The notes under the pieces are model-generated. The model did not search any database. It saw nothing but the letters and a program-made list of their open reading frames with translations, and was not told the DNA's origin. A stretch of 20,447 nucleotides of DNA from IMG/VR virus record IMGVR_UViG_3300046012_000026, positions 1-20,447 of that record. One strand, written 5' to 3'. Every line of letters starts with the position of its first letter. Position 1 is the first letter of the stretch. Below, piece after piece: positions 13,700 through 20,446 of this stretch. Both the position numbers and the translations under genes were made by a program. This DNA is from a virus.

Positions 13700-14119
13700 C
13701 TAAGGGACCGTGCCGTCAGTGATCGCCCCGACCACGGCGAGCGCGATGTCGCCAGTCATCGCCGCACCCGCGTCGCCGCCGAAGGGCGTGTCGTTCTGCG
13801 GCTTGCAGGCGAACGATCGCGTCGAGCTGCCGACGGTGAGCACCGCGTCGATCTCGGCGTCGGTGATGTAGGCGGTATGCAGCATGTCGAAGACGCTGTC
13901 GGGCGTGCCCGGCGCGACGCCCGACGTGTGTCCGTAATCCTGAAACCCGCTGATGTTGAGCGTGTACTTCGGCGTACCGCTGACGTCTTCCGCACCGCAG
14001 AACGTCGTCAGCGTCTCGGCGCCTTCGGGCTCGTCGACGAGCTGCGCTGTCGTCAGCTGGCACTCGACCTGATCTGTGTCGAGCATCAGCGTCAGCGTCT
14101 TGATCGAATTGATTGCCAT
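13700..14119 (-). CDS. Major tail tube protein (probable)
   Basis: A 139-residue, beta-rich, Thr/Asp-rich protein likely to stack as the tail tube. It begins MAINSIKTLTLMLDTDQVEC and contains VSGTPKYTLNISGFQDYG, a strand pair typical of tube proteins, and NDTPFGGDAGAAMTGDIAL near the end. The ATG at 14119 is preceded by CAGGAAGGGAAACGGC, a strong ribosome binding site. Its location between tail terminator and chaperone genes fits. The next gene downstream encodes a recognisable relative, so which of the two is the main tube subunit is inferred from the better ribosome binding site here. The end of the gene has a possible shifty stop (CCT TAG) discussed separately. Confidence 0.72.
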   Translation of the reverse strand: MAINSIKTLTLMLDTDQVECQLTTAQLVDEPEGAETLTTFCGAEDVSGTPKYTLNISGFQDYGHTSGVAPGTPDSVFDMLHTAYITDAEIDAVLTVGSSTRSFACKPQNDTPFGGDAGAAMTGDIALAVVGAITDGTVP

Positions 14120-14139
14120 GCCGTTTCCCTTCCTGATCC

Positions 14140-14538
14140 TCAGGCGCGAACGCGAACCCTGAGCTCGTACGCGGGCAGGTCTGTGCCCGCGACTGCGACC
14201 GTCGACGGGCGAGCCGTCAGCGGCGTGATGTCGAAGACGCCGTCGGGCGGGTCGGCGTCGTTCAGCGCGACCGCGACGGCGGCGACGAACGCGCTGAGCT
14301 TGCGCTGTGCGTCGCGGTCGTTAGCCCGCTCGACGACGATCGCGACGGGGAAAGTCCATCGGGCGAAGCAGAACGGTGCTTCGGGGTCGGTGTAGTCGAT
14401 CTCGGGCTGTGCGATGACGGCGACGGGCGGGCGTGCGGCGTCTGAGATCCACCATGTAACCCGCAACCCTTCGACGGTTCCGATGATGTCGGCGAGCACC
14501 TGGGCGACGTCGGCTGTCTGTGCGGTCGTGACGGCCAT
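14140..14538 (-). CDS. Putative tail terminator protein
   Basis: A 132-residue protein that probably caps the tail tube at the head-proximal end. It shows a pattern shared by actinophage tail terminators: an N-terminal helix (DVAQVLADIIGTVEGL), strands with PPVAVIAQPEIDYTDP, then WTFPVAIVVERANDRDAQRK, a helix with LSAFVAAVAVAL, and C-terminal strands ending YELRVRVRA. The start overlaps the adaptor stop (TGATG), and the tail tube gene follows after 20 bases with its own ribosome binding site. The family is divergent in sequence, so the assignment leans on predicted fold order and position; a head-tail stopper is the main alternative. Confidence 0.62.
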   Translation of the reverse strand: MAVTTAQTADVAQVLADIIGTVEGLRVTWWISDAARPPVAVIAQPEIDYTDPEAPFCFARWTFPVAIVVERANDRDAQRKLSAFVAAVAVALNDADPPDGVFDITPLTARPSTVAVAGTDLPAYELRVRVRA

Positions 14539-14960
14539 CAGGCGATCGGCGTTCTGAGCCACGGGCCCTCTAGGCGCACGATGTCGGCGTCGATCGACGG
14601 CAGCCGCGCGGCAGCGAAGTCGCCGCCCGTGCCAGTGATGCCGACGACGCCTTCGGGCGAGCTGCGCCGAGCCGTGTACCGCTGCGTGCGCAGCAGCAGA
14701 GCTTCGTACAGGTCGGGCTCGACGTACGGCTCGTCGTCGATGTCGAGCGGGTAGAAACAGACGCGCAGCTGTGCCGCGATCGCCGCGTCGAGCGAGCGCT
14801 GTAGCAGCGCGTCGTCGGCAGTGTCTTCGGCCTCTAGCCCGAGCCATTCCTTGACGTCGTCGAGATCAGGCACGCCGTTCGGCGCGCCCGACACAGACGC
14901 GGGCGCGGGCGCGGGCAGCACCCCGGCCTGCGAAGCCTGCGTCTGTGTCGGGTCGCTCAT
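14538..14960 (-). CDS. Head-tail adaptor (HK97 gp6-like connector)
   Basis: A 140-residue protein expected to form the ring beneath the portal. After a proline/alanine-rich N-terminus comes the signature VPDLDDVKEWLGLEAEDTAD followed by DALLQRSLDAAIAAQLRVCF, the helical pattern of gp6/gp15-type connectors. I use ATG 14960, preceded by a GGGGA motif; the same frame stays open back into the capsid gene but that extension is Arg-rich and has the look of antisense-like shadow sequence. The stop overlaps the following ATG as TGATG. Position right after capsid supports the assignment. Confidence 0.82.
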   Translation of the reverse strand: MSDPTQTQASQAGVLPAPAPASVSGAPNGVPDLDDVKEWLGLEAEDTADDALLQRSLDAAIAAQLRVCFYPLDIDDEPYVEPDLYEALLLRTQRYTARRSSPEGVVGITGTGGDFAAARLPSIDADIVRLEGPWLRTPIA

Positions 14961-14968
14961 GCCATCCC

Positions 14969-16156
14969 CTACGGCCCGACCACGGGCCCGGTCGCTTCGA
15001 CGAGCGCCTGCGGGCGCACGACGGCGGTCAGCCCGCGACGCTCGGCGAGCAGCGTGAAGACGTTGCTCAGGAACGTGTCGGCGTGACTGTCGGTGATGTA
15101 CAGGGCGATCGCGCTGCGCGTGTAGTGGTGAATCGCGCTTCGGAAGTCGCCGACGACAGCCGTACCAGCGGTCTGCGCGCTCGACGGGATCGGCGTCAGT
15201 CCCCAGAACGTCTGATTGACGCGCGGCCCGCCCAGGGTGTCGCCCATGACGGCGACGTCGAGCGCGGCCCAGTCGCTCGGGTTGAGCAGCACAGCCGTCG
15301 GCGTGTAGCCCGCTTCCTGCACGGTGCCCATGCCTTCGCGGATGCCTGCGAGCAGGCTTTCGGTGCTCGCGACGTCGGGAATCGTGCCCGACGCGGCTGC
15401 CAGCACCGCGACCGCGTCGGCTTCCTCGGCCCGGGCGACGTCGCGCCGCAGCTCGCCGTCGATCAGCGAACGCACAGCGGCGAAATCTTCGATCAGCTGC
15501 CGCGTCAGCTGCGTGTACACAGCCCAGGTGTCGAGCGTGTCGGCGGTGACGGTCGGCGCCCATTCTGCCGACGGCTTCGGCGCCTTCTCAGCGACCTTTG
15601 CGGCGCCGCCTGCGATCTTCGCCCAGCTCACGTATTCGATCGCGTTGCCGCTGACAGTGATCTGCGTGACGTTGTCCATCAGCGGGGTCGGCGCGAGCGG
15701 CGGCGTCAGGTCGACGCTGTACTTCGCCGACGTCAGCCCAGCGGCGACGAGATCGGCGACGCCCGTCGGCAGCCCAGCACGCGTCTGCACGTCGTCGTCG
15801 AGCTCGAACATGCCGCTCGTACCGCGCCCGCGATAGTTGCGGAATTCGTCGCTACGGGTGAACGCGGCGCCCCAGCTCTCGCGCGTCTGTACGCGCTGCT
15901 GCTGCGGCTCGTCGGCGCGCTGCTGTCGCTGCTGCGCTGCCTTCGCGAGCTTGCCGTCGAGCTTGTCGGCGGCGCTCTGCTGCTCGATCAGCTCGGCGAG
16001 CGAGGCGACGCGGGCGTCGAGATCGGAAGCGCGGCTGCGCAGCTCGACGTACGTCTTGTCGTCAGGATTGAAGTCGTCAGATTCGGCGATCGCGACGGCG
16101 GCTGCGCGCGTCTCGTCGCGTTCAGAGCAGAGCTTGTCGAGTACGGCTGTAGACAT
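14969..16156 (-). CDS. Major capsid protein, HK97 fold with N-terminal delta (scaffold) region
   Basis: The 395-residue protein forms the icosahedral shell. Residues about 1-90 are charged, helical and Gln/Ala-rich (for example LAELIEQQSAADKLDGKLAK), matching the delta domain that acts as built-in scaffold and is removed by the protease. The HK97-fold core follows, with TRESWGAAFTRSDEF at the junction, LTSAKYSVDLTPPLAPTPLM, a long helix segment (TRQLIEDFAAVRSLIDGELR) and AVLLNPSDWAAL, a typical A-domain strand. No separate scaffolding gene is visible, consistent with this arrangement. The start is fixed by AGGAGG seven bases upstream. The next gene begins nine bases after the stop. Confidence 0.93.
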   Translation of the reverse strand: MSTAVLDKLCSERDETRAAAVAIAESDDFNPDDKTYVELRSRASDLDARVASLAELIEQQSAADKLDGKLAKAAQQRQQRADEPQQQRVQTRESWGAAFTRSDEFRNYRGRGTSGMFELDDDVQTRAGLPTGVADLVAAGLTSAKYSVDLTPPLAPTPLMDNVTQITVSGNAIEYVSWAKIAGGAAKVAEKAPKPSAEWAPTVTADTLDTWAVYTQLTRQLIEDFAAVRSLIDGELRRDVARAEEADAVAVLAAASGTIPDVASTESLLAGIREGMGTVQEAGYTPTAVLLNPSDWAALDVAVMGDTLGGPRVNQTFWGLTPIPSSAQTAGTAVVGDFRSAIHHYTRSAIALYITDSHADTFLSNVFTLLAERRGLTAVVRPQALVEATGPVVGP

Positions 16157-16333
16157 GGCGGGCCCTCCTGAGCACGCTCGTTTACGGAGCGGCGGAGGGT
16201 GTGCGTCGCGCGATCTGCTCGGGATGGCCCACGGGCACGACGGGCCCGTACTGGGCGCGTCTGCGTGCGCTGCCTATATCGCGAGGTCGGGCGGTTTGCC
16301 TGCACCTACTTGCGCCGCCGACTGTACGCGCGA
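16157..16333 (-). promoter_or_regulatory. Leader upstream of the major capsid gene, strong RBS and palindrome
   Basis: This 177-base gap is the longest among the head genes. It ends with AGGAGG (16164-16169 on the minus strand) seven bases before the capsid ATG, the strongest ribosome binding site in the window. It also holds a perfect 10-base palindrome, ACGGGCCCGT (16240-16249), whose left arm is repeated as ACGGGC at 16231-16236 and can form an alternative hairpin, and an AT-richer patch CGATATAGG (about 16273-16281). No promoter with both boxes is convincing. The layout suits separate high-level expression of capsid, but the regulatory role is inferred. Confidence 0.5.
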
Positions 16334-16915
16334 TCAGCTGTCGTGCCCAGGGCCCGCCGTCAGCGTCGCGAGGTAAGCGAGCTCGCGTTCGCGTGCCCGG
16401 TCGGCTTCGGCGGCACGTACCGACAGCACCCGCGCGTCGCGACCGTAGACGCCCGCCGCGACGGGCGAGCAGCCGAGCAGCAGCGCGCGATCGTGCCGCA
16501 CGAGCATGCCGCTGTCGCGTCGGGTGACCCGCATGTGCTTGCGCATCGGCGCGAATTCGACGCTCATCTCGTCGAGCACCTTCGCGCTCAGCAGCGTCAG
16601 CACGTCACGGCCCGCGACAGTGTCGGCGATCCGCAGCCGCCCGTAATGCCCGTCGGCTTCGTCGCGCAGCTCGATCGCGTTGCCGATCACGGTGCTGCGG
16701 TCGTGCTGCTGATCGGTGACCTTGCAGCGCCCAGGGTTGCCGACGGCGGCAGCGAACGCGCCACGGGTGAACACTTCGACGAGCCCTTCGTCGAGCTCTG
16801 CTTCGACTTCGTACGGCACGATCTTCACTTCGACGATGCCGTGCTCGTCGTCGACGTCGACGACCTGGGCTGCGCGCACCTGCACGCCGTCGAGTACGTC
16901 AGCTGTCATCGTCAT
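16334..16915 (-). CDS. Prohead maturation protease (peptidase S78, HK97 type)
   Basis: This serine protease is packaged in the immature head and removes the N-terminal part of the capsid protein before expansion. The 193-residue product shows the S78 signatures: VFTRGAF (about 48-54), VTDQQHDRSTVIGN with candidate catalytic His71, and LDEMSVEFAP with candidate catalytic Ser118. In the usual third block the acidic residue normally preceding the Ser of ExSxV appears replaced (ALLLGCSPVAAGVY), which is mildly atypical. I use ATG 16915, preceded by GGAAG at suitable spacing; ATG 16909 is also possible. A further upstream in-frame start at 16987 would add an unlikely Ser/Arg-rich segment. It lies directly before the capsid gene, its substrate. 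Confidence 0.88.
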   Translation of the reverse strand: MTMTADVLDGVQVRAAQVVDVDDEHGIVEVKIVPYEVEAELDEGLVEVFTRGAFAAAVGNPGRCKVTDQQHDRSTVIGNAIELRDEADGHYGRLRIADTVAGRDVLTLLSAKVLDEMSVEFAPMRKHMRVTRRDSGMLVRHDRALLLGCSPVAAGVYGRDARVLSVRAAEADRARERELAYLATLTAGPGHDS

Positions 16916-17048
16916 CGCGCGCCGCCTTCCGCTTCGGCTTCGGCTGCTCGACGGGCTCGGGCTCGGGCTCGCGCGCCTTGCCCGCATGCTTCGGCTGCGG
17001 CGGCTTCGCCGCCCGAGCTTCGCGGCGCCGTAGTTTCTTGTTCGGCAT
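16899..17048 (-). CDS. Small highly charged hypothetical protein (49 aa)
   Basis: A 49-residue protein with a basic N-terminus (MPNKKLRRREARAAKPPQPK), a Glu-Pro repeat (REPEPEPVEQPKPKRK) and an acidic end (ARDDDDS). It looks intrinsically disordered and low in complexity. A good ribosome binding site, AAGGAAG, lies just upstream inside the end of the previous gene, and its 3' end overlaps the start of the prohead protease. I recognise no family. Because it is low complexity its reality depends on the ribosome binding site and on filling the gap exactly. Confidence 0.55.
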   Translation of the reverse strand: MPNKKLRRREARAAKPPQPKHAGKAREPEPEPVEQPKPKRKAARDDDDS

Positions 17049-17053
17049 GGCTG

Positions 17054-17251
17054 TCACTTCCTTCGTTTGCGCAGCGACGGGTAACGCCTGAGTACGGCGC
17101 GTCGGATCGTCGACGGGCTGCCGACGGTGTCTTTGCGAGCGCTGTACGACAGCGCCGCACGGGCCCGCTTCTTTGTGTCGATCGGGTATTTGCGTTTGCT
17201 CGGCAGCGCGAACGCCGAGCGCGGCAGCTGCTTGCGACGGGCGGCTCTCAT
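17054..17251 (-). CDS. Small basic protein, DUF6582-like (65 aa)
   Basis: This 65-residue, strongly basic protein carries LPRSAFALPSKRKYPIDTKK followed by RARAALSYSARKDTVGSP and RRAVLRRYPSLRKRRK. The pattern (LPxSAFALPxxRxYPID, then an Ala-rich helix, then a basic helix ending in xRYPSL) resembles a small helical domain I know from phage and actinobacterial proteins annotated as DUF6582; that family assignment is from memory. The ATG at 17251 overlaps the preceding stop as ATGA, which decides the start against an upstream in-frame alternative at 17335. The charge suggests contact with DNA or another nucleic acid during head assembly, but this is inference. Confidence 0.7.
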   Translation of the reverse strand: MRAARRKQLPRSAFALPSKRKYPIDTKKRARAALSYSARKDTVGSPSTIRRAVLRRYPSLRKRRK

Positions 17252-17409
17252 CTCGGTACCTGCTCGACGGGCTCGGGCAGCGTGACGCCCTGGGCGAGCA
17301 GGTACTTCGCGATCGCTAGCGGCGGCGTCGAGCACCAGCCGCGCACCTGGGCGCTGCGTTTGATCAGCCGCGCGAGCTCGTCTGCCTGCACGTCGAGCGG
17401 CGCCGTCAT
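17248..17409 (-). CDS. Small hypothetical protein (53 aa) downstream of portal
   Basis: I do not recognise this 53-residue protein. It begins MTAPLDVQADELARLIKRSA and ends VTLPEPVEQVPR; the first half should form a helix, and there is one cysteine in VRGWCSTPP. Its ATG overlaps the portal stop (ATGA) and its own stop overlaps the next ATG in the same way, so it is embedded in a translationally coupled chain between portal and protease. That tight embedding and the ordinary high-GC codons are the evidence that it is real. A minor head or packaging role is possible by position only. Confidence 0.65.
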   Translation of the reverse strand: MTAPLDVQADELARLIKRSAQVRGWCSTPPLAIAKYLLAQGVTLPEPVEQVPR

Positions 17410-18821
17410 CGGCGCAGCGCAGACGGTCGGGCCCGAGCTGGCACGGGCTCGGGCCCGCCGCCGTCGGTGGGTTCAGCGCCCTGATCGGGCACGACTTGCA
17501 GCTGCGGCGGCACGGGCATCGGCTCGGGTTCGGGCAGCGGCGGCAGCCCTTCGGATGCGCGCCATTCGTCGACGGTGATCAGCCCAGCGTCGACGCCGAG
17601 CTTGCCCGTTTCGACGCGCGTCTTTAGGTCGGGCTGGGCGAAGCTGTCGAGCGAGACGAGCACGCCGTTCGTGCCCGGCAGCAGCGCGCTCAGCGTGTCT
17701 TGCAGCCCAGTGACCCACGGGCTCAGCGCGTAGTCGCGGTGATTGACCCAGGCATCGCGAACGTTGTTGTACGTCGCGCTGTTCGCGAGCGACACGTTCA
17801 GCGTCACGGGATCGAGCCCGAACGCGAAAGCTACGTCGGCGATCGCGAGCCGCTTGCTCTCGCCGATCGCGGCGTCGACGGGTGAGAACGTCAGCGGGGT
17901 AAACGACGTCGTCGCGTTCAGCACGGCGATGCTGCGACGGTCGCCGCCGTGCGCGAGCATCCATGACGCTTTGAGCTCGTCGGCCTGCGTCTGCGTGAAC
18001 CCGGGCGTCTCGGTTTTCAGGTAGCCAGCTGGCACGCCGCTGCGGAACGTGCCCGACATGTACGAGCTGATCTGCGCGCCGAGTTGGAACGCGTCGGGCG
18101 ACATCGCGAACACGCCGAGCGACGTGCCTTCGATGTCGACTTCGCTGAGCGGGTTGCGCAGCACGGTCAGCCGGTAGCGCACGGGCCCGAGCTGTAGGAA
18201 CCCGTCGCGATCGAACGTCGCGGGATCTCCCGATGCGTCGTCGATCGACCAGTGCAGCGCGCCGTCGTCGTCGCGCACCGTCGTCAGGTAGCGCGGGTCG
18301 ACGAGCTTGCAGGTTCCTGCAAGCGGCTGCCCCGTGTCGAGATCGGGAATCGACAGGAATGCGCCCAGCCCATACCAGAGCGCAGCCCTGACGAGCCCGC
18401 CCCAGAACGCCGAGCGCGACAGCCGCAGCACGGCGGGATACACGCTGTCGACGATGCGCGCGTCGGGTCGCAGCAGCATCGGATCGCGCAGCCATGACGG
18501 CGTCGGCACGGGCTCGCCGATCTGCCCTTCGCTGACGACGCGGTACGGCGCCGCGCACAGCGGCCCGACGATCAGCGACGTAGCCCGTACGACGACAGCT
18601 GTCGCGCCAGCTGTCGAGTAGGGCCCGTTCGGGCCGATCGGTACCGCGCCGCCGCCGCTGTCGATGCCGTACCACCAGTCAGACGGGCCCGAGCCGCCGC
18701 CGCCCAACCACGTGATCGGCGGGTACGCCGACGGGTACCCGAGCGGGTCGTTCACGAGCGGGTCGTTCGCGCCGTAACGCGCGTACCTAGCTCGGTTCAG
18801 ACCTGCGACGTGACGCGGCAT
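17406..18821 (-). CDS. Portal protein (HK97-type)
   Basis: The portal is the dodecameric ring at one vertex of the head through which DNA enters and leaves and onto which the terminase docks. The 471-residue product has the usual HK97-family length and pattern: a glycine-rich N-terminal segment (LGGGGSGPSDWW), a helix with VVVRATSLIVGPLCAAPY, the wing and stem core, and a long proline/glutamate-rich C-terminal tail (LPEPEPMPVPP). I chose ATG 18821 because AGGAAA at 18827-18832 is a good ribosome binding site, whereas ATG 18863 in the same frame has none. The stop overlaps the next start as ATGA, indicating translational coupling. Position directly after terL supports the call. Confidence 0.9.
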   Translation of the reverse strand: MPRHVAGLNRARYARYGANDPLVNDPLGYPSAYPPITWLGGGGSGPSDWWYGIDSGGGAVPIGPNGPYSTAGATAVVVRATSLIVGPLCAAPYRVVSEGQIGEPVPTPSWLRDPMLLRPDARIVDSVYPAVLRLSRSAFWGGLVRAALWYGLGAFLSIPDLDTGQPLAGTCKLVDPRYLTTVRDDDGALHWSIDDASGDPATFDRDGFLQLGPVRYRLTVLRNPLSEVDIEGTSLGVFAMSPDAFQLGAQISSYMSGTFRSGVPAGYLKTETPGFTQTQADELKASWMLAHGGDRRSIAVLNATTSFTPLTFSPVDAAIGESKRLAIADVAFAFGLDPVTLNVSLANSATYNNVRDAWVNHRDYALSPWVTGLQDTLSALLPGTNGVLVSLDSFAQPDLKTRVETGKLGVDAGLITVDEWRASEGLPPLPEPEPMPVPPQLQVVPDQGAEPTDGGGPEPVPARARPSALRR

Positions 18822-18922
18822 GCGAGTTTCCTGACCAGAGATCCGGGTCGGACACTCGACCATGCGGGCGGCAGCTGACGCTTAGCTGCGCTGCTGGGCA
18901 CTGTACGCGTGATCTGAGCGGG
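18822..18922. other. Terminase-portal intergenic gap with a short hairpin
   Basis: About 100 bases separate the terminase stop from the preferred portal start. It contains an inverted repeat, GCAGCT at 18871-18876 and AGCTGC at 18884-18889, with a seven-base loop. There is no T-tract, so a terminator is not supported. A possible in-frame extension of the portal through this gap (ATG at 18863) uses codons such as TGT, TCT, GGT and ACT that are unlike the neighbouring genes, so I treat the gap as non-coding leader. Confidence 0.4.
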
Positions 18923-20446
18923 TTAGAACACGCGCGCGGGCTCGGGTGCCGACAGCGCCCGCTGAGCCGCCCAGACGGTCACCTTGATCGCGTCGTTTCG
19001 CGACTTGCTCACCAGTCGCGGGCCATCGTTGCCCGGCAGCGTGCGCAGCTGCGCGACCTGTACGCCGAGCACGTCGGCGTCGCCGACGCGCAGCGTGTCG
19101 TCGTCGAGCATCCTGCGCAGCTCCTCCACGGCGACGCGCGACGTCATGCCGACGGCTTCGACGGCCAGCGTGCGGAACACAGGCGAGCTCAGCAGCGACT
19201 TGCCGACGACGACGACGCCCGGGCTCGACGACTGCGCCCAGGCGACGGCGCTCGGCACATCGGGGAACGCTTCGACGTCGACGAGCACCCGCCCGTCGAC
19301 GACCCAGGCGAGCGCCGCGCAGACGCCCTCGCTGAACCATGACTCGACGGCGGCGACGGCGGGCGCCGAGCTCGGGCGCGAGCCCGCCTGCACGCTCGCC
19401 CATTCGGCGTCGGTGACCAGAGCTCGCCCGGGCGTGATGCGCTTGCGCGACGCAGGCGGCCAGACGTTCAGGTACTGGGCTCGGAAGCCCTCTAGCGGGT
19501 CGGGGTCGTCGACTTCGGCGTCGGCTTCGCCGCGTACCGCGCGGTCGTACTTGCCGCCGATCATCCGCAGCCGCTGATCGGACCAGTACGGCGACGCCCG
19601 GCGCCAGGTCTCAGGGTCGCCGATCGCGTCGTCGCGGCCCGCGCACCACAGCATCAGCAGCGTGTCGGTCACGTCGCCGTCGCGGATCTCGGCGAGCGCC
19701 GTGTCGATCCGCTTGCGCATCAGCGAGGTAGCCCGACGGTGCGCCGTCGACAGCAGCCACAGCTGCGGGTTCGTGCGCTCCATCAGCGCGGGTTCTAGCC
19801 CGTCGTCGACGACGATCGGGTCGACGCCCCAGCCTTCGTCGATGATGCCGAGCCCGACGTCGTACCCGTAGACGCTCGGCGTGCCGCGCACCAGCCAGCG
19901 GCTGCCGTCGGGCGTCTCGATCTCCTCGCTGCCGTTCTGCTGCCGCACGTGCCAGCCGTACAGCTTCGCCCAATTCCACGCGCGTCGGTGGATCTCGCGA
20001 GCGATGAAAGCGTCTTTGCCTGTGTGCAGCGCAAGCTGCTGCTCGCCGAACAGCTCGGAATGCGCGATCCGGTACAGCGCGACGCAGCGCAGCCTGATCG
20101 ACTTGCCCGCCCGGCGCGGCGTCGACTCGATCACGGACTGCCAGACGAGCACGCCGTTCGCGTCGTGTTCCAGCTGACGGCGCAGCGCGAACCGCTGCCA
20201 GTGCCGCAGCACGACGCCGTGCTCGGCTTCGATCCAGCGCTCGGCGTCGGCGCCCCAGCTGCCGACCGCGCTCGGGTGCTGCCCCGTCATGTACCTGGGC
20301 CAGCTGAAATCGGGCGGCGCGTCGCCGAGATCGGCCAGCCACGGCACGGAAGCGATCGAGCTCGGATCGAAGACGGGATCGTCGGGCGTGATCGGGCGGG
20401 TTTCGCCAGAGTCGGCACGGTGTTCCCCCAGATCGGTAGAGCTCAC
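18923..20446 (-). CDS. terL: Terminase large subunit (packaging ATPase/nuclease)
   Basis: This is the DNA-packaging motor that pumps phage DNA into the prohead and cuts it. In the 507 residues visible, an ATPase domain shows a Walker A-like loop (STPRRAGKS, about 108-116), a Walker B segment (GLGIIDEGW, about 198-206, with the adjacent Asp-Glu) and a coupling-type motif (LLSTAH, about 231-236). The C-terminal part should be the RNase H-like nuclease; a late Asp in SRNDAIK fits its last metal ligand, but I cannot assign the first acidic residue with certainty. The reading begins with GTG one base from the window edge, so the true start may lie further upstream and the gene may be partial. It is the most upstream gene seen, followed by the portal after about 100 non-coding bases; a small terminase subunit, if present, is outside the window. 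Confidence 0.93.
   Translation of the reverse strand: MSSTDLGEHRADSGETRPITPDDPVFDPSSIASVPWLADLGDAPPDFSWPRYMTGQHPSAVGSWGADAERWIEAEHGVVLRHWQRFALRRQLEHDANGVLVWQSVIESTPRRAGKSIRLRCVALYRIAHSELFGEQQLALHTGKDAFIAREIHRRAWNWAKLYGWHVRQQNGSEEIETPDGSRWLVRGTPSVYGYDVGLGIIDEGWGVDPIVVDDGLEPALMERTNPQLWLLSTAHRRATSLMRKRIDTALAEIRDGDVTDTLLMLWCAGRDDAIGDPETWRRASPYWSDQRLRMIGGKYDRAVRGEADAEVDDPDPLEGFRAQYLNVWPPASRKRITPGRALVTDAEWASVQAGSRPSSAPAVAAVESWFSEGVCAALAWVVDGRVLVDVEAFPDVPSAVAWAQSSSPGVVVVGKSLLSSPVFRTLAVEAVGMTSRVAVEELRRMLDDDTLRVGDADVLGVQVAQLRTLPGNDGPRLVSKSRNDAIKVTVWAAQRALSAPEPARVF

Noticed and set aside
13664-13702. A +1 frame extension of the tail tube protein
   Set aside because: It would add only a dozen Arg-rich residues before a stop, and tRNA-Pro would have to re-pair on CTT; the -1 frame is more protein-like and fills the gap.
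14961-15563. A long N-terminal extension of the adaptor protein overlapping the capsid gene
   Set aside because: It is Arg/His-rich shadow sequence in another frame of the capsid gene; a normal start with a GGGGA motif exists at 14960.
18822-18863. N-terminal extension of the portal from ATG 18863
   Set aside because: No ribosome binding site, and codons unlike those of the neighbours; ATG 18821 has AGGAAA at good spacing.
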